DNA of 64,000 nucleotides from Paenirhodobacter enshiensis (GCF_000740785.1 NZ_JFZB01000007.1:248001-312000), one strand, 5' to 3'. Shown: positions 8,068 through 16,577, counted from the first letter of the stretch. Made by a program: numbers and translations. Notes: generated from the sequence alone by a model not told the origin.

Positions 8068-8447
8068 CTGTCGTCTCTCCCGGGGTTCGGAGTATGGCCC
8101 ATCTCGCGGTCGATCCAGCTCATCAGGACGGCGACGACGCGGGCCTGCTCCTCCGCGTTCAGCGGCCGGCCGGCCGGAATATGGTGCCATTTCTCAAGGC
8201 ATCCACGGCAGCAGCAGCCCGTCGCGTGCTGCGCCACGAAGACCGGATGGCCGCGCATCGGCGTCTGCTTGCCGTCGTTCAGCGGTTGCGCCGGAGCGAG
8301 GCGCTTTTCGATCAGCTCGGCCGCGTGGCGCGCGATCACGCTGCGCCCCTTCGCATCGGCGTAGCCCTTTTCTCGCGCGCCCAGATGAAACCGCGACCGG
8401 AAGGCCGAGCGCGCCAGCCGCGCGAACAGTGCCTCAGTCTCCGCCAT
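8064..8447 (-). CDS. DUF4186 family protein
   Basis: A 127-residue protein starting MAETEALFARLARSAFRSRF. It carries a compact cysteine/histidine patch, HATGCCCRGCLEKWH, and a C-terminal WIDREMG helix; this pattern fits DUF4186, whose function is unknown. The cysteines could bind a metal, which is inference. It overlaps the ybaK-like gene by 4 nt downstream and the IMPACT-domain gene by 14 nt upstream, so the three form one transcription unit. The start at 8447 is preferred over the upstream ATG at 8483. Confidence 0.75.
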   Translation of the reverse strand: MAETEALFARLARSAFRSRFHLGAREKGYADAKGRSVIARHAAELIEKRLAPAQPLNDGKQTPMRGHPVFVAQHATGCCCRGCLEKWHHIPAGRPLNAEEQARVVAVLMSWIDREMGHTPNPGRDDR

Positions 8448-8799
8448 CGCGCCCCCGCTCTTCGAGGTAGATGCGCACCGCATCCTGCACGTGGCGGAAC
8501 CTGTCTCCGCCCAGATGCTTGCCGCCGAACCAGCGCGTCACCACCACCAGATGATCGCGCAAGCCTTCGCGTTCCAGCATCCGCACGATCACCATGCCGG
8601 CGCCGGCCTCGCCGTCGTCGTTCTTCACCGGGCCGTCGGCGCCCAGATAGGCCCAGCTGTTATGCGTCGCACGGGCGAATTTCTTCTGCCGCTTCAGCGC
8701 GCTCAGCAGCGTTCGCGCGGTCGCCTCATCGGCGCAGGGCGCGCCCGAGACCGCGTATTTCGATCCCCGGTCGCTGATGATGCCCTCGAGGATGCGCAT
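8434..8799 (-). CDS. IMPACT-family protein (UPF0029 N-terminal domain only)
   Basis: A 121-residue protein starting MRILEGIISDRGSKYAVSGA. The family hallmark VVVTRWFGGKHLGGDRF is near the C-terminus and NSWAYLGADGPVKNDDGEAGAGM precedes it in the usual position. YigZ/IMPACT proteins are about 200 residues; this one has only the first domain, a short form. Biochemical role is unsettled: eukaryotic IMPACT acts in translational control, bacterial members are uncharacterised. It heads the small overlapping unit with DUF4186 and ybaK. Confidence 0.85.
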   Translation of the reverse strand: MRILEGIISDRGSKYAVSGAPCADEATARTLLSALKRQKKFARATHNSWAYLGADGPVKNDDGEAGAGMVIVRMLEREGLRDHLVVVTRWFGGKHLGGDRFRHVQDAVRIYLEERGRDGGD

Positions 8800-8817
8800 C
8801 GGCTGCCGTCGCTCCGC

Positions 8818-9081
8818 TCAGAACAGCGTCGGAACCCATTTGCCGGCCGCGAGCATGAGCCCGAACACCACCAGCAGAAGCAGCCAGTTGCGCCCGACAT
8901 GCAGACCCTCGCGCGCCATTTCGGCCTTCTCGGCACAGGCGGGGCAGCAGCGTTCGCCCTCTTCGATGGGGGTCGTGCCACACACCGGGCAGAGCTTCTT
9001 GCCCTTGGGCGCATGACGCTTCTGGGCGCGGCTCGGCGCCTTTCCGGGGGCTGCGACGCCGGGGATGGCGGATTCGGTCAT
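8818..9081 (-). CDS. Small zinc-ribbon membrane protein, function unknown
   Basis: An 87-residue protein with two CxxC pairs (KLCPVCGTT and RCCPACAEK), as in a zinc ribbon. A single C-terminal TM segment (NWLLLLVVFGLMLAAG) follows. The N-terminus has a basic patch (SRAQKRHAPKGKKL). The start at 9081 is supported by an AAAGGAGC site upstream and is preferred over the longer frame. The arrangement suggests a membrane-anchored cytoplasmic zinc finger. No function can be assigned. It lies 18 bp upstream of the IMPACT-domain gene on the same strand and is probably co-transcribed. Confidence 0.75.
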   Translation of the reverse strand: MTESAIPGVAAPGKAPSRAQKRHAPKGKKLCPVCGTTPIEEGERCCPACAEKAEMAREGLHVGRNWLLLLVVFGLMLAAGKWVPTLF

Positions 9082-9187
9082 CTCGATGCTCCTTTGTCCG
9101 CAGATCTGCGGTCCGGACGGGATCGGGCCACGGCGGGCCCGGTGTTCAGGTTTCGGGCGCGAGAGTTGCGCGCCCGCGGGGGGGAAG

Positions 9188-9877
9188 TCAACCTTGCGCC
9201 GGAACCAGTGCCGCGAGTGCGGCAAGCGCCTCGGTTCGCAGGGTGCGGGCGAAGGGTTCGGGCGCCAATCCGGGGATGAAATCGCTCAGGCCCGCATGAA
9301 CCTCGGCGCGCACCGGGGCAAGCTCCAGCCCTTCGTGCAGCGCGTTGATCGCCGCGATGGCCGAGGCGGGCGGCGGCGCCAGCAAGATCATCGCATGGGC
9401 GAGGACGGTGCGCCTGCCGTCGCGGTTGCGCCAGCGCTGCGCCGTGCCGACGATCTTGCGCCCGCCGACCGAGAGGTTGAACGTCCCGTCGCAGAAGCTG
9501 CCCTCGGTCGCGCCGGGTTCGGCCAGAACCGCCATGCCGCCACAGGCACGGATCATCGGCGCGCAGAGCGCGCGATAGGCGGCCTCGATGGTCAGTTTCG
9601 GCCCGGCCGGCCAGACCATGGCGAGGTTCATCACGCCCGGTCCCTGCGGCACCGCGCCGCCGCCGGTGCGGCGCAGCTCAACCGGCCAGCCGAGAGCGGC
9701 GGCCCGGCGCGCGCCCTCGTCAAAACCGGGTTGCTCGGCGAAATGCCAGGGCAGCACGATGGCCGGGGCGGCGGCGCGCCAGATCAGGCAGGCCGGTGCT
9801 CCCGCGACGAGAAGTGCAGTCTCGGCGGCGATGCCCTCGGGGGCGGTCTTGAAAAGCGCGATGGGGTCCGTGGTCAT
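9188..9877 (-). CDS. Lipoate-protein ligase family (BPL/LPL catalytic domain)
   Basis: A 229-residue protein with the lipoate ligase motif RRTGGGAVPQGPGVMNLAMV and a GRKIVGTAQR segment carrying the lysine expected in the active site. The family attaches lipoyl or octanoyl groups to 2-oxoacid dehydrogenase and GcvH domains. It lacks the extra C-terminal domain of E. coli LplA, so it could be a lipoyl transferase or an incomplete ligase. The stop lies 57 nt downstream of argE on the same strand. The family is clear; the precise reaction is not. Confidence 0.8.
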   Translation of the reverse strand: MTTDPIALFKTAPEGIAAETALLVAGAPACLIWRAAAPAIVLPWHFAEQPGFDEGARRAAALGWPVELRRTGGGAVPQGPGVMNLAMVWPAGPKLTIEAAYRALCAPMIRACGGMAVLAEPGATEGSFCDGTFNLSVGGRKIVGTAQRWRNRDGRRTVLAHAMILLAPPPASAIAAINALHEGLELAPVRAEVHAGLSDFIPGLAPEPFARTLRTEALAALAALVPAQG

Positions 9878-9934
9878 GGCCCTGACATGCCCGGAGCGCG
9901 CGGGCGCGTCAACTGTCGCGCCCGCGGGTCCCTG

Positions 9935-11068
9935 TCAGCCATGCACCAGACGGTCGAGAAGCGCGGCACAGGCCGTCAGCTCCGACACTTCGATCGACTC
10001 GTCGGGCTGGTGGCCGTCCTTCATCGTGCCGGGTCCGCAGACCACGGTGGTCAGCCCGGCACGGGCGAAGAACCCGGCCTCGGTGCCATAGGCGACGGTA
10101 ATCGGCGCGGGATCGTCGAGGAGTGCCGCCAGCGCCTGCACCGCGGGCAGCGACGGATCGGTCGCAAGCCCCGGATAGCTGCCGGTCTCCGCGATCCGGA
10201 TCTCGCCCGGCGCATCGCCCTCGGGCAGGGCGGACCGGATGCGCGAGACGATCGCCTCGGGCGTCTCGGCGGCGAGGTGACGGATCTCGAACAGCACCTC
10301 GCCGGTGTCGGGCACGATGTTGAGCGCGACGCCGCCGCGCATCACCCCGGCATGAACGGTCGAACAGGGCGGGTCGTAGGCGTCATCACGCGCGCCCTCG
10401 TGCATCAGCCGGTCCTGCTCGGCGCGCAGCACCGCGATCAGATCCGCCGCCCCATGCAGCGCATTGACGAAATGCGGCGCCATCGCGGAATGGCCGGCAC
10501 TGCCGCGACAGATGGCGCGATAGCTCGCCTTGCCCTTGTGGCCAAGGCACAGCCGCAGCGAGGTGGGCTCTCCCACGATGCACAGATCTGGTCGGCCGAG
10601 GGTGGGGATCACCCGGTCGATCATCTCGGGGATGCCGCGGCAGCCGACTTCCTCGTCCCAGCTCAGCGCGATGCTGACCGGCTTCACGGGCGGCGCGTCG
10701 GCAAGCGTTTCGGCCATCGCCAGAACGCAGGCGACGAAGCCTTTCATGTCGGTCGCGCCGCGGCCCACAAGGCGGGTGCCGTCGGGGCGCAGCGTGAAGG
10801 GATCGGCGCTCCAGCTTTGCCCCGCGACGGGAACCACATCGGTGTGGGCCGAGAACAGCACGCCGCCGTCGCCGGCCCCGAGCTTCGCCAGCAGCCCGCC
10901 CTTGCCCGGAACGCTCGCCGCGATCCGGGTGACGGTGAAACCCGCCGCTTCCAATATCCCGGCCGCGCGGTCGATCAGCGGCAGGTTCGTCTCGCTGGAC
11001 ACGCTCGGAAACGCCACCAGCTCGCGCAGCAGTTCGACGATCCGCCCGGTCGGCGCGGCGCTCATCAT
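9935..11068 (-). CDS. argE: Acetylornithine deacetylase (ArgE)
   Basis: A 377-residue M20-family metallohydrolase that would convert N-acetylornithine to ornithine in arginine synthesis. The motifs are in order: LFSAHTDVVPV, GRGATDMKG, WDEEVGCRG and VGEPTSLRL, with a central dimerisation domain and a late YGTEAGFFARAG. Length and pattern match ArgE rather than DapE or carboxypeptidase G2, though M20 substrate calls carry some risk. The tandem ATG at 11068/11065 overlaps the stop of the DUF1028 gene, so translation of the two is likely coupled. Confidence 0.85.
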   Translation of the reverse strand: MMSAAPTGRIVELLRELVAFPSVSSETNLPLIDRAAGILEAAGFTVTRIAASVPGKGGLLAKLGAGDGGVLFSAHTDVVPVAGQSWSADPFTLRPDGTRLVGRGATDMKGFVACVLAMAETLADAPPVKPVSIALSWDEEVGCRGIPEMIDRVIPTLGRPDLCIVGEPTSLRLCLGHKGKASYRAICRGSAGHSAMAPHFVNALHGAADLIAVLRAEQDRLMHEGARDDAYDPPCSTVHAGVMRGGVALNIVPDTGEVLFEIRHLAAETPEAIVSRIRSALPEGDAPGEIRIAETGSYPGLATDPSLPAVQALAALLDDPAPITVAYGTEAGFFARAGLTTVVCGPGTMKDGHQPDESIEVSELTACAALLDRLVHG

Positions 11069-11742
11069 TCGTCTCCCGGCACGCCGTAGGAGGGCGCGGC
11101 CACCGGGCTGAGCGCGCGGGTCACGTAATCGTCGGCCTGCGGCTTGTAGACTTCCCAGGCGCGGGACAGGGCGGCGATGGGGCAGCCCTCGTCGATCCAG
11201 TCGATGCGCAACTCTGCATAGGGCCAGCTTTGCCTGTCGACGAGCAGAAGACCCGCGGAATGCACCGGCCCCGCCTCGCCGCCAAGCGCGATCCCGGCCT
11301 GCATCGCCGCGATCAGCCGGTCGCCGAGTGTGCCCTTCGCGCCCTCGAAGGCCGCGACCATCGCCGCGGGAACTCTCTCGCTCGCCAGCATGTTACCGCC
11401 CGAGACGCAATCCACCCCCCGCGCCGAGGTCCAGATCCCGAGCGCCTTCGAGCCCGAATGCACGGCGGTGCCGCCCTGTGAATCAACCGCCAGCAACTGC
11501 CGGTAATCGGCGAAACCGTCGCCTGCGGCGGCGGCCGCGACCGCGTGCCCCGCATCCGCCCCGCTCGCCATATGCGCAAGCATCAGCGGACCGAGCGCCG
11601 GGTTCGTCACATTCTGCGTCGAGACCGCGCCCACCCCGGCCTGAGCCCAGGCACAGCGTGCCGCCACGGCGGGCGAGGAAGACGATATCGCCACCCCGAA
11701 TTGTCCGGTCTCGGCGCAGCGCGCCACGATGGAAAAGGTCAT
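11065..11742 (-). CDS. DUF1028 family protein (Ntn-hydrolase-like fold)
   Basis: A 225-residue protein beginning MTFSIVARCAETGQFGVAIS, the conserved DUF1028 opening, followed by ARCAWAQAGVGAVSTQNVTNP. Family members are predicted to have an N-terminal-nucleophile hydrolase-like fold, but no activity is established to my knowledge. It overlaps argE by 4 nt and so is probably co-expressed with an amino-acid amidohydrolase, which suggests a role on peptides or acyl amino acids. That link is inference. Confidence 0.85.
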   Translation of the reverse strand: MTFSIVARCAETGQFGVAISSSSPAVAARCAWAQAGVGAVSTQNVTNPALGPLMLAHMASGADAGHAVAAAAAGDGFADYRQLLAVDSQGGTAVHSGSKALGIWTSARGVDCVSGGNMLASERVPAAMVAAFEGAKGTLGDRLIAAMQAGIALGGEAGPVHSAGLLLVDRQSWPYAELRIDWIDEGCPIAALSRAWEVYKPQADDYVTRALSPVAAPSYGVPGDE

Positions 11743-11807
11743 TCCGCCTCCTGTCGATCGCCCGCACAGCCACGGGCCCGCGGTCTCAGGCCGAAGGGGC
11801 GCTCTCC

Positions 11808-11859
11808 CTTTCGGCTTTCCCTAAATATCCTCGGGGGTCCGGGGGCAGACAGCCCCCGG
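11808..11859 (-). repeat. Intergenic AAATATCC-family repeat, copy 3
   Basis: Plus strand: CTTTCGGCTTTCCCTAAATA, TCCTCGGGGG, then the hairpin CCGGGGG-CAGACAG-CCCCCGG. Nearly the exact reverse complement of copy 1. It lies between the minus-strand ridA-like and DUF1028 genes. Confidence 0.8.
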
Positions 11860-11907
11860 CGACCTCGGACCGGAGCCCCGGCCCGAAACCCGGGTGCAGC
11901 GCCCGGA

Positions 11908-12321
11908 TCAGTCCGGGATCACCGCCGTCGCGTCGATCTCGACCAGCCAGTCGGGACGGGCGAGCGCGCTCACCACCACGCCGGTCGAGACCGGGTGCAC
12001 GCCCTTGATGTACTGCCCCATGGTCCGATAGACCGCCTCGCGGTTGCGCACGTCGGTGATGTAGACCACGACCTTGCACAGATGTTCCATCTTGCCGCCC
12101 GATTCCTCGATCAGCTGCTGGATGTTCTGCATCACCTTGTGGGTCTGCTCGACCGGATCGTGACTTTCGATGTTCTTCGCGGTGTCGAGATCCTGCGGGC
12201 AGGCGCCGCGCAGATAGATCGTGGTGCCGCGCGCCACGACCGCATGGCACAGGTCGTTGTCGAGGTTCTGCTCGGGGTAGGTGTCCTTGGTGTTGAACGG
12301 ACGAATGCGGGTATGGGCCAT
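11908..12321 (-). CDS. RidA/YjgF-family protein lacking the catalytic arginine
   Basis: A 137-residue Rid-family protein; GTTIYLRGACPQDLDTA and the C-terminal WLVEIDATAV are typical. In archetypal RidA the motif before that strand is PARSCVEV, where the arginine (Arg105 in E. coli) is needed for imine/enamine deamination. Here the aligned stretch is PVSTGVVV (residues 110-117), so Ser112 takes the arginine position. It is therefore probably not a classical 2-aminoacrylate deaminase but one of the Rid subfamilies lacking that residue. The flavin monooxygenase gene lies 105 bp upstream on the same strand, hinting that the two share a pathway. Confidence 0.85.
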   Translation of the reverse strand: MAHTRIRPFNTKDTYPEQNLDNDLCHAVVARGTTIYLRGACPQDLDTAKNIESHDPVEQTHKVMQNIQQLIEESGGKMEHLCKVVVYITDVRNREAVYRTMGQYIKGVHPVSTGVVVSALARPDWLVEIDATAVIPD

Positions 12322-12426
12322 CTGGGCTCTCCGGTCTGCGCGCGCCGGTCGTTCCGGCGTCTTGTGAAAAGAAAAAGAGGCCGCGCCCGAACCGGGGTCC
12401 GGACGCGAGTCGGGGGAAGGGGCCGG

Positions 12427-13710
12427 TCAGACGGTCTCGGCTTCGGCCGCGGCCTTCGCGGGCGCCGCCTCGGGCGCATAGGCCAGATAACCGCGCTGCT
12501 TGGCGATGTGATCGGCGACGTATTTCGCATCGTGCCACACGCCCCAGATGAAGGACGAGCCGCGCCGGGTCTGCCAGGGCAGGCCGAGGTAATAGATTCC
12601 GGCCATCGCGCCGATGCCGCGGTTGTGCGCCGCGCGCCCCTTGTCATCGAGCGCCTCGGCCGGCAGCCACGAATTGTCGACGCCGAAGCCCGTCGCCCAG
12701 ATGATCGTGGTGATCCCCGCCGCCTTCAGATCGAGCGACAGGATCGGATGGCTGACGCAATCGGGATCGGCCGGGATCACATGGGCCTCGGGTTCCTCGG
12801 GCAGATCGAGGCCGTTTTGCGCGATATAGGCATCCGCCTCGCGCAGCACCGAAAGGTAATTCGCGTCGCCCCGGTCGAGGTTGGTCTTCAGATCGGGCGC
12901 GAACTGCATCGCGCCGTCCTTGTAGCCCTCGGTCCGGCCGACGAGGACCAGCCCTTCGCCCGCGAGCTTGCGGAAGTCGATGGTATAGCCGCCCTTGGCG
13001 CCGGTCACGGCGATGGTGGTGTGCTCGACGCCCGGCGTCGCTTCCATGTCCCATTTGTTCAGCACGCCCAGCCACCACACGTTGTCGCGGCCGCGATAGC
13101 GCCGCGGCGGGCGGTCATGCGGGCCGACCGAGAGATAGACCTTGCGCCCGGCGCGCAGCAGTTCCTCGGCGATCTGCGTGCCCGAGGAGCCCGCGCCCAC
13201 CACCAGAACCGCGCCCGGAGCGAGCTGGCCGGGGTTACGGTAGCTCGCGGAATGGATCTGCGTCAGACCGGCGGTCTCGGGCACCATCGGCGGGATCGCC
13301 GGGATCTGGAACGCACCGGTCGCCGAGATCACGTAATCCGCCTCGATCGGGCCGGCCGAAGTCTCGACGAGGAACCCTTCGCGGCCTTCGTTGCGGCTGA
13401 CTTTCGACACCTCGACGCCGGTGCGGATCGGCGCACCGATCATCTTCGCGTAATCGACGAAGTAATCGGCGATGACTTCCTTCGGCACGAAGGCATCCTG
13501 GCTGCCGGCGAATTTCATCCCCGGAAAGCGGTCGTGCCAGCACGGCCCGTTCGCCACCAGCGAATCCCACCGCGCGCTGCGCCAGTGCTCGGCGATGCGG
13601 TCGCGTTCGAGCACGACATGCGAGATGCCGAGTTTCGACAGATGCTCGCTCGCCGCGATCCCGGCCTGGCCTGCGCCGACAACCACGACCTCGGTCTTCT
13701 CCACTGCCAT
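12427..13710 (-). CDS. Flavin-containing monooxygenase-like NAD(P)/FAD oxidoreductase (CzcO-like)
   Basis: A 427-residue flavoprotein. The FAD dinucleotide motif VVVVGAGQAGIA is at about residues 8-19 and a second, NAD(P)-type motif VLVVGAGSSGTQIAEEL is near residue 180. HSASYRNP between them corresponds to the HxxxY part of the FMO signature, and IIWATGFGVDNSWLP matches the C-terminal ATG motif region. Such enzymes hydroxylate N, S or ketone groups. The start at 13710 follows an AAAGGA site. It precedes the RidA paralogue, so an amine or sulfur substrate producing an unstable intermediate is plausible but unproven. Confidence 0.82.
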   Translation of the reverse strand: MAVEKTEVVVVGAGQAGIAASEHLSKLGISHVVLERDRIAEHWRSARWDSLVANGPCWHDRFPGMKFAGSQDAFVPKEVIADYFVDYAKMIGAPIRTGVEVSKVSRNEGREGFLVETSAGPIEADYVISATGAFQIPAIPPMVPETAGLTQIHSASYRNPGQLAPGAVLVVGAGSSGTQIAEELLRAGRKVYLSVGPHDRPPRRYRGRDNVWWLGVLNKWDMEATPGVEHTTIAVTGAKGGYTIDFRKLAGEGLVLVGRTEGYKDGAMQFAPDLKTNLDRGDANYLSVLREADAYIAQNGLDLPEEPEAHVIPADPDCVSHPILSLDLKAAGITTIIWATGFGVDNSWLPAEALDDKGRAAHNRGIGAMAGIYYLGLPWQTRRGSSFIWGVWHDAKYVADHIAKQRGYLAYAPEAAPAKAAAEAETV

Positions 13711-13855
13711 TGCTTGGTCCTTTCTGGCATCTCCGGAGCGTCCGCGCACAGACGAGACACGCCGGTTCCGGTTTTGGGTCCGGGCCGGCACCATGGCGGC
13801 GCGAGTCCGGGGTTGCGGGCAGGATGCCGCCGGATCGGCTTCGGAAAAAGAAGTT

Positions 13856-13876
13856 CCTAAGTCAGCACTGATTAGG
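13856..13876. promoter_or_regulatory. Imperfect palindrome, possible operator upstream of the monooxygenase gene
   Basis: CCTAA-G-TCAG-CA-CTGA-TTAGG: nine base pairs with one bulged base, in a locally AT-richer patch about 146 bp upstream of the monooxygenase start. A regulator site is possible; no specific family is recognised. Confidence 0.3.
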
Positions 13877-13939
13877 CTGTTCCTGATTCATGTGGCTGGA
13901 ATTCGTCAATTGCGAGAGGAGTGGTTCCGGACATGGAAA

Positions 13940-13967
13940 CGCCGCGCCGGATCGCTCCGGCGCGGCG
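13940..13967 (-). terminator. Terminator hairpin after metQ
   Basis: CGCCGCGCCGG and CCGGCGCGGCG form a perfect 11-bp stem with a 6-nt loop about 45 bp past the metQ stop. On the minus strand it is followed by GTTTCC, a weak T-tract. Confidence 0.6.
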
Positions 13968-14012
13968 TCGAATTCATCCGCCTCCCTTGTGGAAAGGCCG
14001 GTCAGGCGCGTC

Positions 14013-14789
14013 TCACCACGAGGTCAGCACGGTGCCGTGATACTTGTCCTCGATGAACTTCTTAACGTCGTCCGAGTGATAGCTCTCGACCAGCGTCTTG
14101 ACCCAGGGCTTGTCCTCGTTGCCCTTCTTCACGACGATGATGTTGACGTAAGGGTTCTCGGCGCTTTCCATCGCGATCGCGTCGGTCTTCGGGTTCAGGC
14201 CCGAGGCGATTGCGTAATTGGTGTTGATCAGCGCCGCGTCAAGATCCTTGAGCGAACGCGGCAGCTGCGCGGCGTCCAGCTCCTGGAACTTCAGCTTCTT
14301 GGCGTTCTCGGTGATGTCGATCACCGTGGGCTTCAGCCCGGCGGCGGCATCGACCTTGATCAGGCCGAGCTGCTGCAGCACCAGAAGCGCGCGGCCGCCG
14401 TTGGTCGGATCGTTCGGGATGCCGACGGTCGCGCCGTCCTTCAGATCCTTCAGATCCTTGATCTTCGACGAATAGACCCCCATCGGCGTGGTGATCGTGG
14501 TGCCGACCGGAACCAGATCGAAGCCGCGGTCCTTGATCTGGTTGTCGAGGTAAGGCTTGTGCTGGAACGAGTTGGCGTCGATGTCGCCGTCGTTCAGCGC
14601 CTGGTTCGGCACGACGTAATCCGAGAATTCGACGACCTTGATGTTCAGCCCCTTGGGCGCGGCGACCTTGGCGACCTCTTCCATGATCTCGGCGTGCTCG
14701 CCCGGGCTGACGCCCACCTTGATGTCCTCGGCCATGGCCGTGCCCGCGATCAGCGCGAGAACGGAGGCAAGAGCGGTCATACGCAGCAT
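14013..14789 (-). CDS. metQ: Methionine ABC transporter substrate-binding protein MetQ
   Basis: A 258-residue NlpA/MetQ-family binding protein. After the signal peptide MLRMTALASVLALIAGTAMA comes EDIKVGVSPGEHAEIMEEV; DANSFQHKPYL and TVGIPNDPTNGGRALLLQ-type sequence (here RALLVLQQLGL) are family hallmarks. Unlike E. coli MetQ, which is a lipoprotein, there is no lipobox cysteine, so it should be a soluble periplasmic protein. It is the last gene of metN-metI-metQ, 62 bp after metI, and is followed by a hairpin terminator. The ligand is probably D/L-methionine. Confidence 0.92.
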   Translation of the reverse strand: MLRMTALASVLALIAGTAMAEDIKVGVSPGEHAEIMEEVAKVAAPKGLNIKVVEFSDYVVPNQALNDGDIDANSFQHKPYLDNQIKDRGFDLVPVGTTITTPMGVYSSKIKDLKDLKDGATVGIPNDPTNGGRALLVLQQLGLIKVDAAAGLKPTVIDITENAKKLKFQELDAAQLPRSLKDLDAALINTNYAIASGLNPKTDAIAMESAENPYVNIIVVKKGNEDKPWVKTLVESYHSDDVKKFIEDKYHGTVLTSW

Positions 14790-14851
14790 GGGAATACTCC
14801 TTTTCGTTGCGTGGAAAGTTCTTGAAACGGGGGTTCGGTGCAGCAGGGGGC

Positions 14852-15526
14852 TCAGTCGCCGCGGCCCTTGGGGGCGCGCTTGTCGACGCGCCGCGCGATG
14901 CCTTCGCCGAGCGACTGCACGATCTGCACCAGCACGACGAGGATCACCACCACCGCCAGCATCACCATCGGCATGAAGCGCTGATAGCCGTAGCGGATGC
15001 CGAGATCGCCCAGACCCTCGCCGCCGACCGCACCGACCATGGCCGAATAGCCGATCAGGCTGACCACCGCGAGGGTGAGGCCGAGCGTGATGCCCGGCAG
15101 CGCCTCGGGGACCAGCACCTTGCGGATGATCTGCAAGGGCGTCGCGCCCATCGAACGGGCGGCCTCGATCAGGCCGGCGTCGACTTCGCGGATCGCGTTC
15201 TCGACCAGACGGGCGATGAACGGCACCGCGGCGATGGTCAGCGGCACGATCGCCGCCGAGGTGCCGATCGAGGTGCCGGCGATGAACCGGGTGAACGGGA
15301 TGATCGCCACCACCAGAATGATGAACGGCACCGAGCGCGTGGCGTTCACCACCAGCCCGAGGATCTTGTTGACCCAGGGCGCGCTCAGCAGTTCGCCGCG
15401 CTGCGAGGTGGCGAGGAACACCCCGAGCGGCAGCCCGAGAACCGTTCCCAGAACCGCCGCCACCGCGACCATGTAAAGCGTCTGCCCCGTCGAGGCGATC
15501 AGCAGGTTGATCAGGTTAGCGGACAT
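14852..15526 (-). CDS. metI: Methionine ABC transporter permease MetI
   Basis: A 224-residue permease with about five TM segments. It starts MSANLINLLIASTGQTLYMV and shows the coupling-loop sequence EAARSMGATPLQIIRKVLVP; VNATRSVPFIILVV is the usual MetI motif. The start at 15526 overlaps the end of metN by 11 nt, and the longer open frame upstream is antisense noise within metN. It forms the homodimeric pore of the MetNIQ importer. Confidence 0.93.
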   Translation of the reverse strand: MSANLINLLIASTGQTLYMVAVAAVLGTVLGLPLGVFLATSQRGELLSAPWVNKILGLVVNATRSVPFIILVVAIIPFTRFIAGTSIGTSAAIVPLTIAAVPFIARLVENAIREVDAGLIEAARSMGATPLQIIRKVLVPEALPGITLGLTLAVVSLIGYSAMVGAVGGEGLGDLGIRYGYQRFMPMVMLAVVVILVVLVQIVQSLGEGIARRVDKRAPKGRGD

Positions 15527-16577
15527 AGCCCTGAACCTCCGTGTAAAGGCCGTGACGGTCGAGATAGGCACGCGCCTCGGCGGCGCGCGCGATGTCGATG
15601 GACACCAGCAGATTGCCGAACGGATGGGCGCCGACCTCTTCGATGGCGCCGGCGAGGATATTGACCTCGATGCCGAGTTCACTGGTCAGCCGCGCCAGCA
15701 TCGGATCGGTCGCATGGGCGCCGGCGAAGGTGATGCGGAACACCTCGGCGGTGGTGTCGGTCTGGGCTTCGGGCGTCATCCGTTCCGCGATGAAGCGCGG
15801 CAGCGTCAGACCGAGCACGCCCGACAGGAAGCTGCGGGTGGTCGGATGTTCGGGCCGGGTGAAGATGCGATAGGTCTCGCCCTGTTCGACGATGCGGCCG
15901 CCGTCGATCACCGCCATGTGGCTGGCGATGTCGCGCACCACCGCCATCTCATGGGTGATGAGCAGGATGGTCAGCCCGAGGTCGCGGTTGATCTCGGCCA
16001 GAAGCGCCAGAACCGTCTGCGTCGTCTCGGGGTCGAGGGCCGAGGTCGCCTCGTCCGACAGAAGAACCTTGGGCTGGGTGGTCAGCGCGCGGGCGATGCC
16101 GACGCGCTGCTTCTGCCCGCCCGACAGCTCTGCCGGATAGCGGTCGGCGAGCTTTTCAAGGCCGACGCGGCGGATCAGTTCCTCGACGCGGGGGCGGATC
16201 TCGGCGCGCGGGGTGCCGGCGATCTCGAGCGGCAGGGCGACGTTGCCGAATACCGTGCGCGAGGCGAGCAGGTTGAAATGCTGGAAGATCATGCCGACGT
16301 CGCGGCGGATCTCGCGCAGTTGCGCCGGGCGGGCGGCGCCGATGTCATGCTCGCCCACCAGAACCCGGCCGGAGGTCGGCCGTTCGAGGCCGTTCACCAT
16401 GCGGATCAGCGTCGACTTGCCGGCGCCCGAGCGCCCGATGATCCCGGTGATCGAGCCCGGCGCCACATCGAGCGTGACGCCCGTCAGGGCCGTGACCGTG
16501 CCTCCGTCCTTGCCGGGGAAGGACTTGCCGACATTGTCGAACCGGATCGCGGCGCCGCTGGTCTGTGCTTCGGACAT
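15516..16577 (-). CDS. metN: Methionine ABC transporter ATP-binding protein MetN with NIL domain
   Basis: A 353-residue protein in two parts. The N-terminal ATPase has Walker A GRSGAGKST, signature LSGGQKQRVGIARAL, and Walker B VLLSDEATSALDPETT. A C-terminal NIL domain of roughly 80 residues (EVFRITFAGAHATDPMLARL onward) is the ligand-binding domain through which internal methionine blocks transport in MetN proteins. ATG at 16577 (MSEAQTSGAAIRFDN) gives the family-typical length; the open frame extends well upstream but without conserved sequence. First gene of metNIQ. Confidence 0.94.
   Translation of the reverse strand: MSEAQTSGAAIRFDNVGKSFPGKDGGTVTALTGVTLDVAPGSITGIIGRSGAGKSTLIRMVNGLERPTSGRVLVGEHDIGAARPAQLREIRRDVGMIFQHFNLLASRTVFGNVALPLEIAGTPRAEIRPRVEELIRRVGLEKLADRYPAELSGGQKQRVGIARALTTQPKVLLSDEATSALDPETTQTVLALLAEINRDLGLTILLITHEMAVVRDIASHMAVIDGGRIVEQGETYRIFTRPEHPTTRSFLSGVLGLTLPRFIAERMTPEAQTDTTAEVFRITFAGAHATDPMLARLTSELGIEVNILAGAIEEVGAHPFGNLLVSIDIARAAEARAYLDRHGLYTEVQGYVR

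Larger units (their letters stand above)
13711..14012. other. Intergenic region between metQ and the monooxygenase gene
   Basis: 302 bp without a convincing gene. It holds the metQ terminator hairpin (13940-13967) and an imperfect palindrome (13856-13876). It should also contain the promoter of the monooxygenase-ridA pair, but no clear -35/-10 pair was recognised. Confidence 0.6.
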
